A stretch of DNA of 64,000 nt, from assembly GCF_026163695.1 (NCBI RefSeq), contig NZ_JAOTID010000002.1, forward strand, positions 603,613 to 667,612. The letters run 5' to 3'. A program made the position numbers and the translations under genes. Shown here one piece after another: positions 33,413 through 41,189 of the stretch; the first letter of the stretch is position 1, and each line of letters begins with the position of its first letter. The notes below the pieces were generated by a model. It saw only the letters and a program-made list of their open reading frames with translations. It was not told the DNA's origin and did not search any database. Source of the DNA: Shumkonia mesophila. Lineage in GTDB: Bacteria; Pseudomonadota; Alphaproteobacteria; Rhodospirillales; Shumkoniaceae.

Positions 33413-34216
33413 ATGGCGATGCCGACCGCACAGGATCTCGAGGGCCGCGTGAAGGCGGCCTGCCGCATCGCCGAAGAGGCGGCCGCCCTGGGGCTGCGCT
33501 ATTTCCGCGACGGCGCCAGCCTGGCCGTCACCGCCAAGGGGGTGCAGGACGTCGTCAGCAACGCCGACCGCGACATCGAGGCCCTCGTGCGCGGCCGCCT
33601 CGCCGCCCAGTTTCCCGGCGACGCCTTTTTCGGCGAGGAAAGCGGGCGCGGCGACGGCGCCGACCCGGCGGCCGGCGTGTGGGTGGTCGATCCCATCGAC
33701 GGCACCGACAATTTCGTGCGCGGCATCGCCGGTTGGTGCGTCTCCATCGCCTTCGTGGTCGGCCGCGAGGTCGAGATCGGCGTCATCTGCGATCCGCTGG
33801 CCGGCGAGCTCTACTTGGCCAGGCGTGGCATCGGCGCCACGCTGAACGGCGTTCCCTTGAAACCCCGCCGGGTGGGCGGGTTCAGGGACGGCATCGTCGG
33901 CATGGGCTATTCGCTGCGCCGGCCGCCCGAGCCGACGCTCAAGGTCTTCGCCGGGCTGTTGGCGGCGCAGGGCATGTACCAGCGCACCGGCTCCGGCGCC
34001 CTGATGATCGCCTATGTCGCCTCGGGCCGCTACATCGGCTACTACGAGGCCCACATCAATGCCTGGGACTGCCTGGCCGGCGTCGCCCTGGTGCGCGAGG
34101 CGGGCGGCTGGACCAGCGACTTCCTGGCCGGCGACGGCCTGCATTCCGGCAACGCCCTGGCCGCCGCCGCCCCCGGCCTCGAAGACGCCATGCGCCGCCT
34201 GACGGGGCTGGATTAG
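33413..34216 (+). CDS. Inositol monophosphatase-family phosphatase
   Basis: A 267-residue Mg2+-dependent phosphatase of the IMPase/FBPase superfamily. Metal-binding motifs are GEES near residues 73-76 and VDPIDGTDNFVRGIAGWCVS near 91-110, with AWDCLAGVALVREAGG near 217-232. It hydrolyses inositol phosphate, histidinol phosphate, or sugar phosphates. ATG 33413 is given, but ATG 33419 has better spacing from the AAAGGA site. It diverges from an AfuA-like transporter known in relatives to carry hexose phosphates, so a linked uptake/dephosphorylation role is plausible. Confidence 0.88.
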   Translation: MAMPTAQDLEGRVKAACRIAEEAAALGLRYFRDGASLAVTAKGVQDVVSNADRDIEALVRGRLAAQFPGDAFFGEESGRGDGADPAAGVWVVDPIDGTDNFVRGIAGWCVSIAFVVGREVEIGVICDPLAGELYLARRGIGATLNGVPLKPRRVGGFRDGIVGMGYSLRRPPEPTLKVFAGLLAAQGMYQRTGSGALMIAYVASGRYIGYYEAHINAWDCLAGVALVREAGGWTSDFLAGDGLHSGNALAAAAPGLEDAMRRLTGLD

Positions 34217-34229
34217 AGGGCAGAAGGCC

Positions 34230-34319
34230 CCCCACCCCAACCCTCCCCCGCAAGGGAGGCGGGAGAGCGTGTGGATACCGTGTCGGCGTCCCCTCCCCCC
34301 TTGCGGGGGAGGGACAGGG
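34230..34319. repeat. CT-rich hairpin repeat, copy A (left of the DUF559 gene)
   Basis: Begins CCCCCACCCCAACCCTCCCC and ends in TTGCGGGGGAGGGACAGGG. The segment 34261-34319 matches 34768-34826 at 58 of 59 positions in direct orientation. Confidence 0.85.
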
Positions 34320-34343
34320 TGGGGGCCGCCGCTGTCGAGAACC

Positions 34344-34676
34344 TCAGTCTTTTCGAAGCGCCAGACGGATCGTCTCGACGACCCCATCCGTATTTCCGAG
34401 GACGTCGTGATTCCAGAATCGAAGCACACGGAAGCCCTGCGATTCGAGCCATTGCGTGCGCCGCTGATCCCGCTTCCGCGCCTCGACGTGCTGCCCTCCG
34501 TCCACTTCAATAAGGAGACGCTCGGCCAGACAGACGAAGTCGATGATATAGGGCCCGATGGGGACTTGCCGCCGGAAGCGGTGGCCTTCGAGTTGCTTGC
34601 GGCGCAAGTGGAACCAAAGCCGGGCTTCGGCTTCGGTGAGGTTCCGGCGCAACCGGCGGGCGTGGGTCGATGCCAT
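34344..34676 (-). CDS. DUF559 / Vsr-like endonuclease-domain protein
   Basis: A 110-residue protein of the DUF559 family, a compact restriction-endonuclease-like (Vsr/MTES_1575) fold. It shows ARRLRRNLTEAEARLWFHLR near residues 6-25, FRRQVPIGPYIIDFVC near 34-49 with the catalytic-type Asp, and LLIEVDGGQH near 54-63 (E-x-D). The function is unproven; relatives are often scattered as single genes. It is tightly bracketed by two near-identical CT-rich repeats (34230-34319 and 34688-34826), suggesting that it arrived or moves with them. Codon use does not stand out. Confidence 0.85.
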   Translation of the reverse strand: MASTHARRLRRNLTEAEARLWFHLRRKQLEGHRFRRQVPIGPYIIDFVCLAERLLIEVDGGQHVEARKRDQRRTQWLESQGFRVLRFWNHDVLGNTDGVVETIRLALRKD

Positions 34677-34687
34677 GCGCTAAAATC

Positions 34688-34826
34688 CCCCACCCCAACC
34701 CTCCCCCGCAAGGGGGGAGGGAGCGCGCGTGGGTGCCGTGTCGGCGTCCCCTCCCCGCGAGAGGAGCGGGAGAGCATGTGGATACCGTGTCGGCGTCCCC
34801 TCCCCCCTTGCGGGGGAGGGACAGGG
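34688..34826. repeat. CT-rich hairpin repeat, copy B (right of the DUF559 gene)
   Basis: Same beginning as copy A, then one extra internal unit (GTGGGTGCCGTGTCGGCGTC near 34730-34750), then the 59-nt unit matching copy A. It ends 28 nt before the stop of the SDR gene. Confidence 0.85.
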
Positions 34827-34853
34827 AGGGGGTCGCCGCGCTTTCCGTCCCCC

Positions 34854-35648
34854 TCAGTCGTAGGCGCCCATGACGTTCTGGTCGTGGTCGATGACGGCGC
34901 CGGTCATCACGCCCGATTCGGGGCCCAGCAGGAAGCGGGCCAGGTTGGCGACGTCCTCGGGCTTGATCAGGCGGCCGAAGGGCTGCGCCGCCTCGCCCTG
35001 GGCGAGCCAGTCGGCCGGCTGGCCTTCGAGGGCCTTGATGCGGTGCTCGCCCGGCGTGTCGGCCCAGCCCATGTTGATGCCGTTGACCCGGATGCGATCG
35101 AAGCGCACGGCGTGGGCGACGTTCTTGGTCAGCGTCGCCAGCGCCCCCTTGGAGGCCGAATAGGCGGTGATGAACGGCTGGCCGCCGTGGCTCGACATGG
35201 TGATGACGTTGACGATGGCCCCGCCCCGCCCCTCGCGGCGCATCGCCGCGATGGCCGCCTGCATCAACAGGAACGGCGCCCGCGCGTTGACGGCGAAGAT
35301 GCGGTCCCACAGTTCGACCGTGGTGTCGGCGATGGTGCCGCGATCGGTGATGCCGGCCGCGTTGACCAGCCCGTCGACGCGCCCGAAGCGCTTGTCGCAC
35401 TCGGCGACCACGCGGCGGCAGTCCTCGGGCTTTTCGAGATCGGCGGCGACGAACAGCGCCGTCCCCGCCCCGGCCTTTTCCAGCGCCGCCGCCACCCGCC
35501 TGCCGTTTTCCGCGTTGCGCCCGGAAATCGCGATGCCCTTGGCGCCGTCACGGGCCAGCGCCATCGCGACGGCCTCGCCGATGCCCTGGGTGCCGCCGGT
35601 CACCACATAGGCGCGCTCGGAAAAAAACGCCCGCGTCGCCGTCGTCAT
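34854..35648 (-). CDS. Short-chain dehydrogenase/reductase (SDR)
   Basis: A 264-residue classical SDR oxidoreductase. The NAD(P)-binding motif TGGTQGIG lies near residues 17-24, NAAG near 94-97, catalytic Ser in TMSSHGG near 147-153, and YSASK (Tyr-x-x-x-Lys) near 160-164. The C-terminal end VIDHDQNVMGAYD is usual for the family. ATG 35648 is preferred to GTG 35654 because GGAG then has 7-nt spacing. The substrate cannot be told. It is isolated between repeat elements. Confidence 0.88.
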   Translation of the reverse strand: MTTATRAFFSERAYVVTGGTQGIGEAVAMALARDGAKGIAISGRNAENGRRVAAALEKAGAGTALFVAADLEKPEDCRRVVAECDKRFGRVDGLVNAAGITDRGTIADTTVELWDRIFAVNARAPFLLMQAAIAAMRREGRGGAIVNVITMSSHGGQPFITAYSASKGALATLTKNVAHAVRFDRIRVNGINMGWADTPGEHRIKALEGQPADWLAQGEAAQPFGRLIKPEDVANLARFLLGPESGVMTGAVIDHDQNVMGAYD

Positions 35649-35751
35649 GGCCACACTCCTCTCCCTGCTCCCCGGAATGCGCCGCCGGTTGCCCCGGCGG
35701 TCGTCTTCTCACTGCACACCCGTTCGGGGGTGGGGTCAAGGGCAAGAAGGG

Positions 35752-35885
35752 AAGATGAAACACGGAGAACACCGAGAACACAGAGACCCACAGAGGAGGA
35801 AGGTTGCGCGGGCACCGCCCGCGCTTTCGATCTTCTCTTCTCTGTGACCCTCTGTGTTCTCTGCGTTCTCTGTGGTTCCCTTCCC
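35752..35885. repeat. 'cacagag' palindromic element, copy 1
   Basis: The outer arms are built of GAAACACGGAGAACACCGAG-like units on the left and CTCTGTGTTCTCTGCGTTCT-like units on the right, with a central GCGCGGGC/GCCCGCGC hairpin (about 35808-35826). It is inverted relative to the copy at 36640-36778. Confidence 0.8.
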
Positions 35886-35889
35886 AACG

Positions 35890-36510
35890 TCAGTTGTTGG
35901 TGGCGACCACTTCCCAGGCGCCGTCGGCCTGCAGGCAGGCGGTGCCGTAGGCCTGCTCGGACTTGCCGCCGATGGTGACGGTCTGCTGGAACTCGCGGCA
36001 GGTGCGTCCGGCGGTGCTGGTGCCCTCGCGCACGGCGGTCACGCTGCCGGTGGCGCCGCCCTGGTTCCACACGATGGTCTCGCCGACGGGGGCGGTGGTG
36101 GCGCGCACCTGGGCCGCCTCGTGCGCCCGCTCCTGGGCCTCGTTCAGCAGGTCGAGGGCCTTGAGCGTGATGGCGGTGAAGGACAGCCACTTGTAGGCGG
36201 CGTCGTCGGCCGCGAAATGGCCGTAGCCGGGATACCAGTGGCCGTACGGGCGCACCACGACGACGTTGCGGAACTGGTGCATCCGGTGGGCGGGCACGGC
36301 GACGGCGGGACCGGCCCCGCGCTGCACCGGCCCCTGCCAGCCAGGGCCGGCGTGGGCGTCGGGCCCCGGTCCGCGGCGGTCGTCGACCCGCTGGATGGCG
36401 GCGTGGCGATGGGATTGGGCGACGGCGCGCGGCTCGGCCTGGGCGGCCGTGGCGAAGACGACGGCCCCCAGGGCGAGGATGGCGATCAGGCTGCGGGACA
36501 TGCGGTTCAT
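35890..36510 (-). CDS. RT0821/Lpp0805-like surface-antigen family protein
   Basis: A 206-residue exported protein. The signal peptide covers residues 1-26 (cleavage after AQA). A His/Arg/Pro-rich middle (40-110, e.g. HRMHQFRNVVVVRPYGHWYP) is followed by a C-terminal domain with WNQGGATGSVTAVREG near 149-164 and CREFQQTVTIGGKSEQAYG near 172-190, the signature of the 17-kDa surface-antigen-like RT0821/Lpp0805 group. Function is unknown, probably envelope-associated. It lies exactly between two inverted 'cacagag' repeats. It probably has its own promoter to the right. Confidence 0.8.
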   Translation of the reverse strand: MNRMSRSLIAILALGAVVFATAAQAEPRAVAQSHRHAAIQRVDDRRGPGPDAHAGPGWQGPVQRGAGPAVAVPAHRMHQFRNVVVVRPYGHWYPGYGHFAADDAAYKWLSFTAITLKALDLLNEAQERAHEAAQVRATTAPVGETIVWNQGGATGSVTAVREGTSTAGRTCREFQQTVTIGGKSEQAYGTACLQADGAWEVVATNN

Positions 36511-36639
36511 GGTGGGCTCCTCTCGTGGGCGAAAAATTCCACGACGCGGAGTTAACCGCCCTTTTGTAACCGGCCGATGTCCGGAAACCGGGTTTTTTGT
36601 AACTGAATGTGATTCACAATCCCCGCCGATTCAGGGGAA

Positions 36640-36778
36640 GAATGAAACACAGAGAACACAGAGGTTTCACAGAGGGTCACAGCGAAGGGAAGAATCGAAA
36701 GCGCGGGCGGAGCCCGCACCATCGTCTTCCTCTGTGCCTCCTCTGCGTTCTCCGTGTTCTCTGTGGTTTCCCTTCCTT
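36640..36778. repeat. 'cacagag' palindromic element, copy 2
   Basis: Left arm AAACACAGAGAACACAGAGG, right arm CTCCGTGTTCTCTGTGGTTT, core GCGCGGGC-GGA-GCCCGC near 36700-36717. It lies upstream of the DUF2214 gene and fills most of the 346-nt gap between two genes. Orientation of the asymmetric core (GAATCGAAAGCG...) is opposite to that of copy 1. Confidence 0.8.
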
Positions 36779-36856
36779 CCTCCCATACCGCCCCTTCCCC
36801 CTGGCCACCCGCCGCCCCAGATAACCGGAACCCGCCCTTAACAGAGCCGGCCGACC

Positions 36857-37306
36857 ATGACCGATCTTTTCCTGGCCATCCTCCATCACCTGCTGGCCTT
36901 CGGCCTGGTGGCCATCCTGGCCGCCCAGTTCGCCCTCGTCCGCCCGCCGCTGGCCGGCCCGCAGCTCGCCCGCCTGGCCCGGCTGGACGCCGCCTACGGC
37001 GCCACGGCGGCGGCCCTCATCGCAGTGGGCATCGCCCGCCTCGCCTGGGGCGCCCGGGGCGCCGACTATTACCTTGCGGACCCCTGGTTCTGGGCCAAGA
37101 TGGCGGCGTTTGCCGCCATCGGCGGCCTTTCCGCCGTACCTACCCTGACGCTCGTCAAATGGCGCAAGGCCGCCGCCGCCGATCCCGCCTTCGCCCCCAC
37201 CGCCGAGGCCCGCCTGCGGGTGCGGCGCTTCGTCGCCGCCGAACTGGCCCTGGTGCCGGCGGTGCTGGTCTTTGCGGCGGCGATGGCCCGCTACGGCACC
37301 TTCTGA
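36857..37306 (+). CDS. DUF2214-family membrane protein
   Basis: A 149-residue inner-membrane protein with about four helices (near residues 5-27, 48-65, 78-97 and 127-146). The DUF2214 features HHLLAFGLVAILAAQFALVR near 10-29, RLARLDAAYGATAAAL near 43-58 and WFWAKMAAF near 77-85 are present. Function unknown. It converges with the next gene (4-nt gap). A degraded, frameshifted copy of its 3' part is found at 39105-39227, so this gene or its ancestor was duplicated. Confidence 0.82.
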   Translation: MTDLFLAILHHLLAFGLVAILAAQFALVRPPLAGPQLARLARLDAAYGATAAALIAVGIARLAWGARGADYYLADPWFWAKMAAFAAIGGLSAVPTLTLVKWRKAAAADPAFAPTAEARLRVRRFVAAELALVPAVLVFAAAMARYGTF

Positions 37307-37310
37307 GGCG

Positions 37311-38027
37311 CTAGCCCGCCGTCGCGACGCGGCCGGCCGGGCGGGGCGCCGCCCGCAGCTTGGCGGCGATGGTCAGGTGGACCAGCAGATAGAGGGGAAC
37401 CAGCATCGCCGGCACGACGGCCCACGGCAGTTCGCCCATGGGGCCGGTGCCGGGCCCGCCGGCGAAGACCTGGAACGGCGTGCCCGGCGCCGACAGCACG
37501 CCCAAGGCGATGGCGGCAAACAGGTCCAGCGCCCCGAAGGCGTTCCAGGCGGCGATGAGCCCGCCGGGACGTCCGGCGCGGCGCCAGGCCAGGACGGCCA
37601 GCGGCACGGCCGCCAGGCCGGTGGCGACGTCTCCCCAGCCGGCGCTGGCCGCGAAGGGGTCCGACAGTCGGCCCTGGGCGGCCAGCAGCAGGAAGAAGGC
37701 GCCGAACACGCGGGCCGCGTTGAGCGCGATCAGCGCCGCCAGCGGCACCGCCATCAGCGCCTCGCGAAAGCTGGGCAGGACCCGCCAGCCGGCCAGCAGC
37801 AGGGCGAGCAGCCCCAGAAAGGCGACGCCGGGGCCGGGCACCGGCCCGAAGACGCCGGGCGCGAAGCCGCCGGTGGCGGCGGCGGCGAGGACGAGCCCGC
37901 CCCACCCCGCCGCAGCGGCGAGGGCCAGGCCCTTGGCCCGCGGGCCGGCCGGGGCCAGCGCGACCGGCACGCCGACAAGGGCGGCACCGGCCGCCGTGAG
38001 AAGGATGGCGCCGATTTGATCGATCAT
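37311..38027 (-). CDS. Multi-helix membrane protein, probable MarR-regulated
   Basis: A 238-residue integral membrane protein with seven or so predicted helices, rich in Ala, Gly and Leu. A central LNAARVFGAFFLLLAAQGRLSDPFA segment near 103-127 and WNAFGALDLFAAIALGV near 161-177 resemble uncharacterised bacterial membrane proteins; I do not recognise a named family. A copy of the probable MarR operator GTGTATATGCAC lies at 38051-38062, 24 nt before the start. The gene directly upstream is that MarR regulator, so repression by it is likely. It converges with the DUF2214 gene. Confidence 0.75.
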   Translation of the reverse strand: MIDQIGAILLTAAGAALVGVPVALAPAGPRAKGLALAAAAGWGGLVLAAAATGGFAPGVFGPVPGPGVAFLGLLALLLAGWRVLPSFREALMAVPLAALIALNAARVFGAFFLLLAAQGRLSDPFAASAGWGDVATGLAAVPLAVLAWRRAGRPGGLIAAWNAFGALDLFAAIALGVLSAPGTPFQVFAGGPGTGPMGELPWAVVPAMLVPLYLLVHLTIAAKLRAAPRPAGRVATAG

Positions 38028-38050
38028 GACAGGCCTCCATGCGGTTATAC

Positions 38051-38062
38051 GTGTATATGCAC
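38051..38062. promoter_or_regulatory. Probable MarR operator (site 1)
   Basis: GTGTATATGCAC, an imperfect palindrome, lies 24 nt upstream of the membrane-protein start (38027). An identical 12-mer lies in front of the MarR gene at 38534-38545. Confidence 0.65.
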
Positions 38063-38111
38063 CTATGGGACGACGAAAAACCCCGCGCGCACCGGCGCCG
38101 GGGGCCGGGGT

Positions 38112-38525
38112 CTAGCGTTTGGCCGAGGGGGACGGCGCGGCGCGCGGCATCCTTTCGGCGGCGTCCTGGGCCGCCTTCCAGGCCGGATAGGCGGCCTCCA
38201 GCTTGGCGCGGCCGGCCGGCGTCAGCCGCAGATGCCGCTCCCGCCCATCCTCGGCGCCCACGGCCTCGACCCAGCCGTTGCGCTCCAACAACGTGGCGCC
38301 GCGCGTCAGCGTCGTGCGCTCCATCCCCAGCGCCCCGGCCAGGGCGCCGATGGGCGCCGGCCCGGCCGCCGCCAGGGCGACCAGCACCGAAAACTGGGTG
38401 GCCCGCAACCCATGCGGCCGCAGCCGGGCCTCGTAAAGCCGGGTCAATTCCCGCGCCCGCCGCCGCGCCGCCAGGCAGCGGCATTGCAGGCAGAGGGAGA
38501 GGTCGAGGGGGGTGTCGGTGGTCAT
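38112..38525 (-). CDS. MarR-family transcriptional regulator
   Basis: A 137-residue winged-helix regulator. A Cys-rich N-terminus (LCLQCRCLAARRRARELTRLYE near residues 11-32) is followed by the wHTH: LRATQFSVLVALAAAGPAPIGALAGALGMERTTLTRG near 40-76 and the wing with GAEDGRERHLRLTPAGRAKLE near 89-109. The cysteines might sense redox state or metals. ATG 38525 is used since it is the Met after which similarity begins. The same 12-nt palindrome sits 9 nt upstream of its own start and in front of the downstream membrane gene, implying autoregulation and control of that gene. Confidence 0.87.
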   Translation of the reverse strand: MTTDTPLDLSLCLQCRCLAARRRARELTRLYEARLRPHGLRATQFSVLVALAAAGPAPIGALAGALGMERTTLTRGATLLERNGWVEAVGAEDGRERHLRLTPAGRAKLEAAYPAWKAAQDAAERMPRAAPSPSAKR

Positions 38526-38533
38526 GATGATAA

Positions 38534-38545
38534 GTGTATATGCAC
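38534..38545. promoter_or_regulatory. Probable MarR operator (site 2, autoregulatory)
   Basis: GTGTATATGCAC with flanking TA on both sides, 9 nt upstream of the regulator's ATG. It is identical to site 1 at 38051-38062. Confidence 0.65.
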
Positions 38546-38656
38546 ATAACCCCTCGGTAAAGAGCGATCCTCGACCGTTCCCGCGACAGGCCCCAGGATG
38601 CATGGGCTGGGACAGGATATTTTGGAAGAACTGTTGGAATCCGTTTGCGGATTCCC

Positions 38657-39085
38657 ATGTCGAAAAGCATGCGCTTTATCGACCGCTACCCGATTATCGT
38701 AACGCCCCACCTCGGCGCGTGCGGAGACTTCTGGGAAAGGCACCTGGGATTCGACGTGGCGTTCGAGGCAAGCTGGTTTGTTCTGCTTCAGGCCGAGGGG
38801 GCCAGCGCGACCATCGCCTTCATGCATCCCGATCATCCGTCGGCGCCGCCGGGGCCGGAGATCTTCCCCGGCGTCGGCATGTGCTTCGAGTTGCAGGTCG
38901 AGGACGCGGCCGCCGCCTTCGCCGAGTTCCAGCGTACGGGCGGTCCGGTAGGCCTGATCCTCAGGGACGAACCCTTCGGCCAGCGCCGCTTCGGCTTCAC
39001 CGATCCTTCCGGGCTGTGGGTCGATGTCGTCGAACAGATCGATCCGGCAGCCGGCTTCTGGAAGCGTTACCCGCCGACGCCGTGA
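38657..39085 (+). CDS. VOC-superfamily (glyoxalase/bleomycin-resistance-like) protein
   Basis: A 142-residue vicinal-oxygen-chelate-fold protein with two beta-alpha-beta-beta-beta repeats. It shows TPHLGACGDFWERHLGFDVAFEASWFVLL near residues 16-44, FELQVEDAAAAFAEFQRTGG near 76-95 and RRFGFTDPSGLWVDVVEQ near 109-126. Family members bind metals and small electrophiles or antibiotics; the substrate here is unknown. ATG 38657 (MSKSMRF) is preferred to the Met 12 nt upstream. It is divergent from the MarR gene and separated from it by the operator-containing region, so it too might be under MarR control. Confidence 0.83.
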   Translation: MSKSMRFIDRYPIIVTPHLGACGDFWERHLGFDVAFEASWFVLLQAEGASATIAFMHPDHPSAPPGPEIFPGVGMCFELQVEDAAAAFAEFQRTGGPVGLILRDEPFGQRRFGFTDPSGLWVDVVEQIDPAAGFWKRYPPTP

Positions 39086-39104
39086 CCCGCCGGTGCCGTC
39101 GCTG

Positions 39105-39227
39105 TCTTTTCTGCCGTTCCCACCCTGACGCTGATCAGGTGGCGCAAGGCGGTCGCGCCGCTCCGCCGCCAAGGCCCGCCAGCGCGTACGCCGATTCATC
39201 GCTGCGGAACTGGCCTCGCGATTCTAG
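39105..39227 (+). pseudogene. Frameshifted remnant of a DUF2214-family gene
   Basis: 39111-39150 matches 37131-37170 of the intact DUF2214 gene at about 33 of 40 bases and 39183-39215 matches 37217-37249 at about 26 of 33. The remnant reads SAVPTLTLIRWRKAV in one frame and RVRRFIAAELAS in another, against SAVPTLTLVKWRKAA and RVRRFVAAELAL in the intact protein. About 14 nt are missing between the blocks, giving a frameshift, and a TAG follows at 39225-39227. Only the 3' part survives; it lies 20 nt after the VOC gene. Confidence 0.8.
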
Positions 39228-39410
39228 TTGAAAATTCCTAGAAAATGGTATATGATCCTATCCCTTATCGATGGCAAGCGACGGGAGGGTCGGAAGATCC
39301 GTTGTCCTTCCGGGTGGGGCCGGCTCTCCGGCAGCAAGAGGGATCGGGAGTGTATCGAAGGGTAACCGGGGCAAAAGGCCGGGCACGCAGGTGCAGCATT
39401 GCACTTACAT

Positions 39411-39493
39411 CGTCATTCCGGCCGGAGCGAAGCGGAGAGCCGGAATCCAGAACGCGGCGGCTTTCCTGGATTCCCGCGTTCGCGGGAATGACG
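39411..39493. repeat. Double-hairpin intergenic repeat, CGTCAT...ATGACG (copy 2)
   Basis: Bounded by CGTCATTCCGGC and CGGGAATGACG. It has hairpins ATTCCGGC/GCCGGAAT and ATTCCCGCG/CGCGGGAAT, the same plan as 10322-10396. The 39228-39726 gap otherwise shows only a GTGCA-GCAT-TGCAC dyad (39391-39404) and an AT-rich stretch at 39570-39690. Confidence 0.8.
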
Positions 39494-39726
39494 ATGGGAA
39501 CGAGCGACGGAACGTCGGCACGGCAGACCGCCCGGTCTTTGCTCCTCTTGCCATGGAAGGGGGGTAACGCGTTGAAATAAAGAGATGAAATGGCAAAATG
39601 ACGAGAAATGACGATGTTTTTTTTCCTGAATCCGCCGATTCATCCGATATTTCAATACGTTAATTCATATCAGCCAAACCGAATAATCGTCATTTCGCGG
39701 CACCGGCCCCCTTTCCGTCCCCGCCC

Positions 39727-40428
39727 CTACGCCAGCAGGTACCGCGCCTGCGCCTCGGTGTCGGCGGCGAACTCCGCCATCGGGCCCTGCCAGCGGATGT
39801 GGCCGGTTTCGATGACGGCGACGCGCTCGGCAATCGCCCCGGCGAAGCGCAGGCTTTGTTCGGCCAAGAGGATGGTCAGCCCCTCGGCCTTGAGCGCCGC
39901 CACGGTGGCGGCGATCTGGTCGAGGATCTTCGGGGCCAGGCCCTCGGAGGGTTCGTCCAAGAGCAGCAGCGCCGGGTTGCCCATCAGCGTGCGGGCGATG
40001 GAGAGCATCTGCTGCTCGCCGCCCGAGATGTGGGCGGCCCGCCGGCGGCGCGAGTCGGCGAGGTTGGGGAAAAGGGCGAACAGCCGCTCGGCCGTCCATT
40101 CGGGGAAGCCCTCGCGCGGCGGCCGGCGGCCGGCCTCCAGGTTCTCGGCCACCGTCAGGTCGGTGAAGATGCGCCGCTCCTCGGGCACATAGCCCAATCC
40201 CAGGCGGGCGATGCGGAAGGCATCGAGGCGCGAGATGTCGGTGCCGTCGAGCGTCATCTCGCCCGCCGCGTGCGGCACCAGGCCGATGAGGCATTTGAGC
40301 GCGGTCGACTTGCCGGCGCCGTTGCGCCCCATCAGGGCCACCGCCTCGCCGCGCGCCACCGCGATGTCGAGGCCGAACAGCACCTGGGCGCGGCCGTAGA
40401 AGGCGTCGAGGCCCGTCACCTTCAGCAT
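39727..40428 (-). CDS. livF: Branched-chain-amino-acid-type ABC transporter ATPase LivF (second system)
   Basis: A 233-residue LivF-type ATPase: Walker [10 protein letters not shown] near residues 34-42, [13 protein letters not shown] near 81-93, signature [15 protein letters not shown] near 134-148, Walker [15 protein letters not shown] near 153-166. It is the last gene of a four-gene reverse-strand importer cluster and overlaps livG by 7 nt. It is clearly divergent from the first LivF in this window. The substrate is unknown. Confidence 0.92.
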   Translation of the reverse strand: MLKVTGLDAFYGRAQVLFGLDIAVARGEAVALMGRNGAGKSTALKCLIGLVPHAAGEMTLDGTDISRLDAFRIARLGLGYVPEERRIFTDLTVAENLEAGRRPPREGFPEWTAERLFALFPNLADSRRRRAAHISGGEQQMLSIARTLMGNPALLLLDEPSEGLAPKILDQIAATVAALKAEGLTILLAEQSLRFAGAIAERVAVIETGHIRWQGPMAEFAADTEAQARYLLA

Positions 40429-41189
40429 GGCGCCGCCCCCTGCCCCGCTTCGGTACCGAGATAGACCTCGCGCACCCGCGCGTCGGCCCGCACCGCCTCG
40501 GGGACGCCGTCGGCCACCACTTCTCCGCGGTGCAGCACGACGATGCGCGAGGCGTGGCCGAACACCACCTCCATGTCGTGCTCGGTGAACAGCACGCTCA
40601 CCCCCTCCTCGGCCACCACGCGGCCGATGAGGGCCATCAGCTCGGCGCGCTCGCCCCGCGCCACCCCGGCCATCGGCTCGTCCATCAGCAGCAGGGCCGG
40701 ATCGTTGGCCAAGGCCAGGGCCAGTTCCAGGCGTTTGAGGTCGCCATAGGCCAAAAGCCCGCAGGCGCGCCCGGCCTGCGCCGCCAGCCCGACCCGCGCC
40801 AGCAGCGCGTCGGCTTGGCGCGCGCCCAGGCGGGCCAGCGGCGCCAGCAGGGCCAGCCCCTTCCCGGCGTGCGAGGCCAGCGCCATCTGCACGTTCTCTG
40901 CCACCGTCATCGAGGGGAAGATGGCGGCCACCTGGAAGGTGCGCCCGATGCCCAGGCGCCACACCCTGTGCGGCGGCCAGCCGGCGATGTCGCGGCCGCG
41001 GAATTCGACGCCGCCGGCGTCGGGGCGAAGCTGGCCGCCGATCAGGTTGAAGCAGGTGGTCTTGCCGGCGCCGTTGGGGCCGATCAGGGCCACCGCCTCG
41101 CCGGGATGGACGGCGAAGGAAACGCCGCGCACCGCCTCGACGCCGCCGAAGGCCTTGGACAGGTTGCGGATGGAAAGCAGCGGGCTCAT
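40422..41189 (-). CDS. livG: Branched-chain-amino-acid-type ABC transporter ATPase LivG (second system)
   Basis: A 255-residue LivG-type ATPase. Walker [10 protein letters not shown] is near residues 36-44, [17 protein letters not shown] near 80-96, [16 protein letters not shown] near 144-159 and Walker [12 protein letters not shown] near 164-174. The signature region is LAYGDLKR instead of the more frequent LSYGxQR. It works with LivF on the fused permease. The start overlaps the permease stop by 4 nt. Confidence 0.92.
   Translation of the reverse strand: MSPLLSIRNLSKAFGGVEAVRGVSFAVHPGEAVALIGPNGAGKTTCFNLIGGQLRPDAGGVEFRGRDIAGWPPHRVWRLGIGRTFQVAAIFPSMTVAENVQMALASHAGKGLALLAPLARLGARQADALLARVGLAAQAGRACGLLAYGDLKRLELALALANDPALLLMDEPMAGVARGERAELMALIGRVVAEEGVSVLFTEHDMEVVFGHASRIVVLHRGEVVADGVPEAVRADARVREVYLGTEAGQGAAPC

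Noticed and set aside
34230-34826. Possible CRISPR array in the CT-rich repeats
   Set aside because: Only two main copies with one partial unit, no regular spacers and a gene between; no cas genes.
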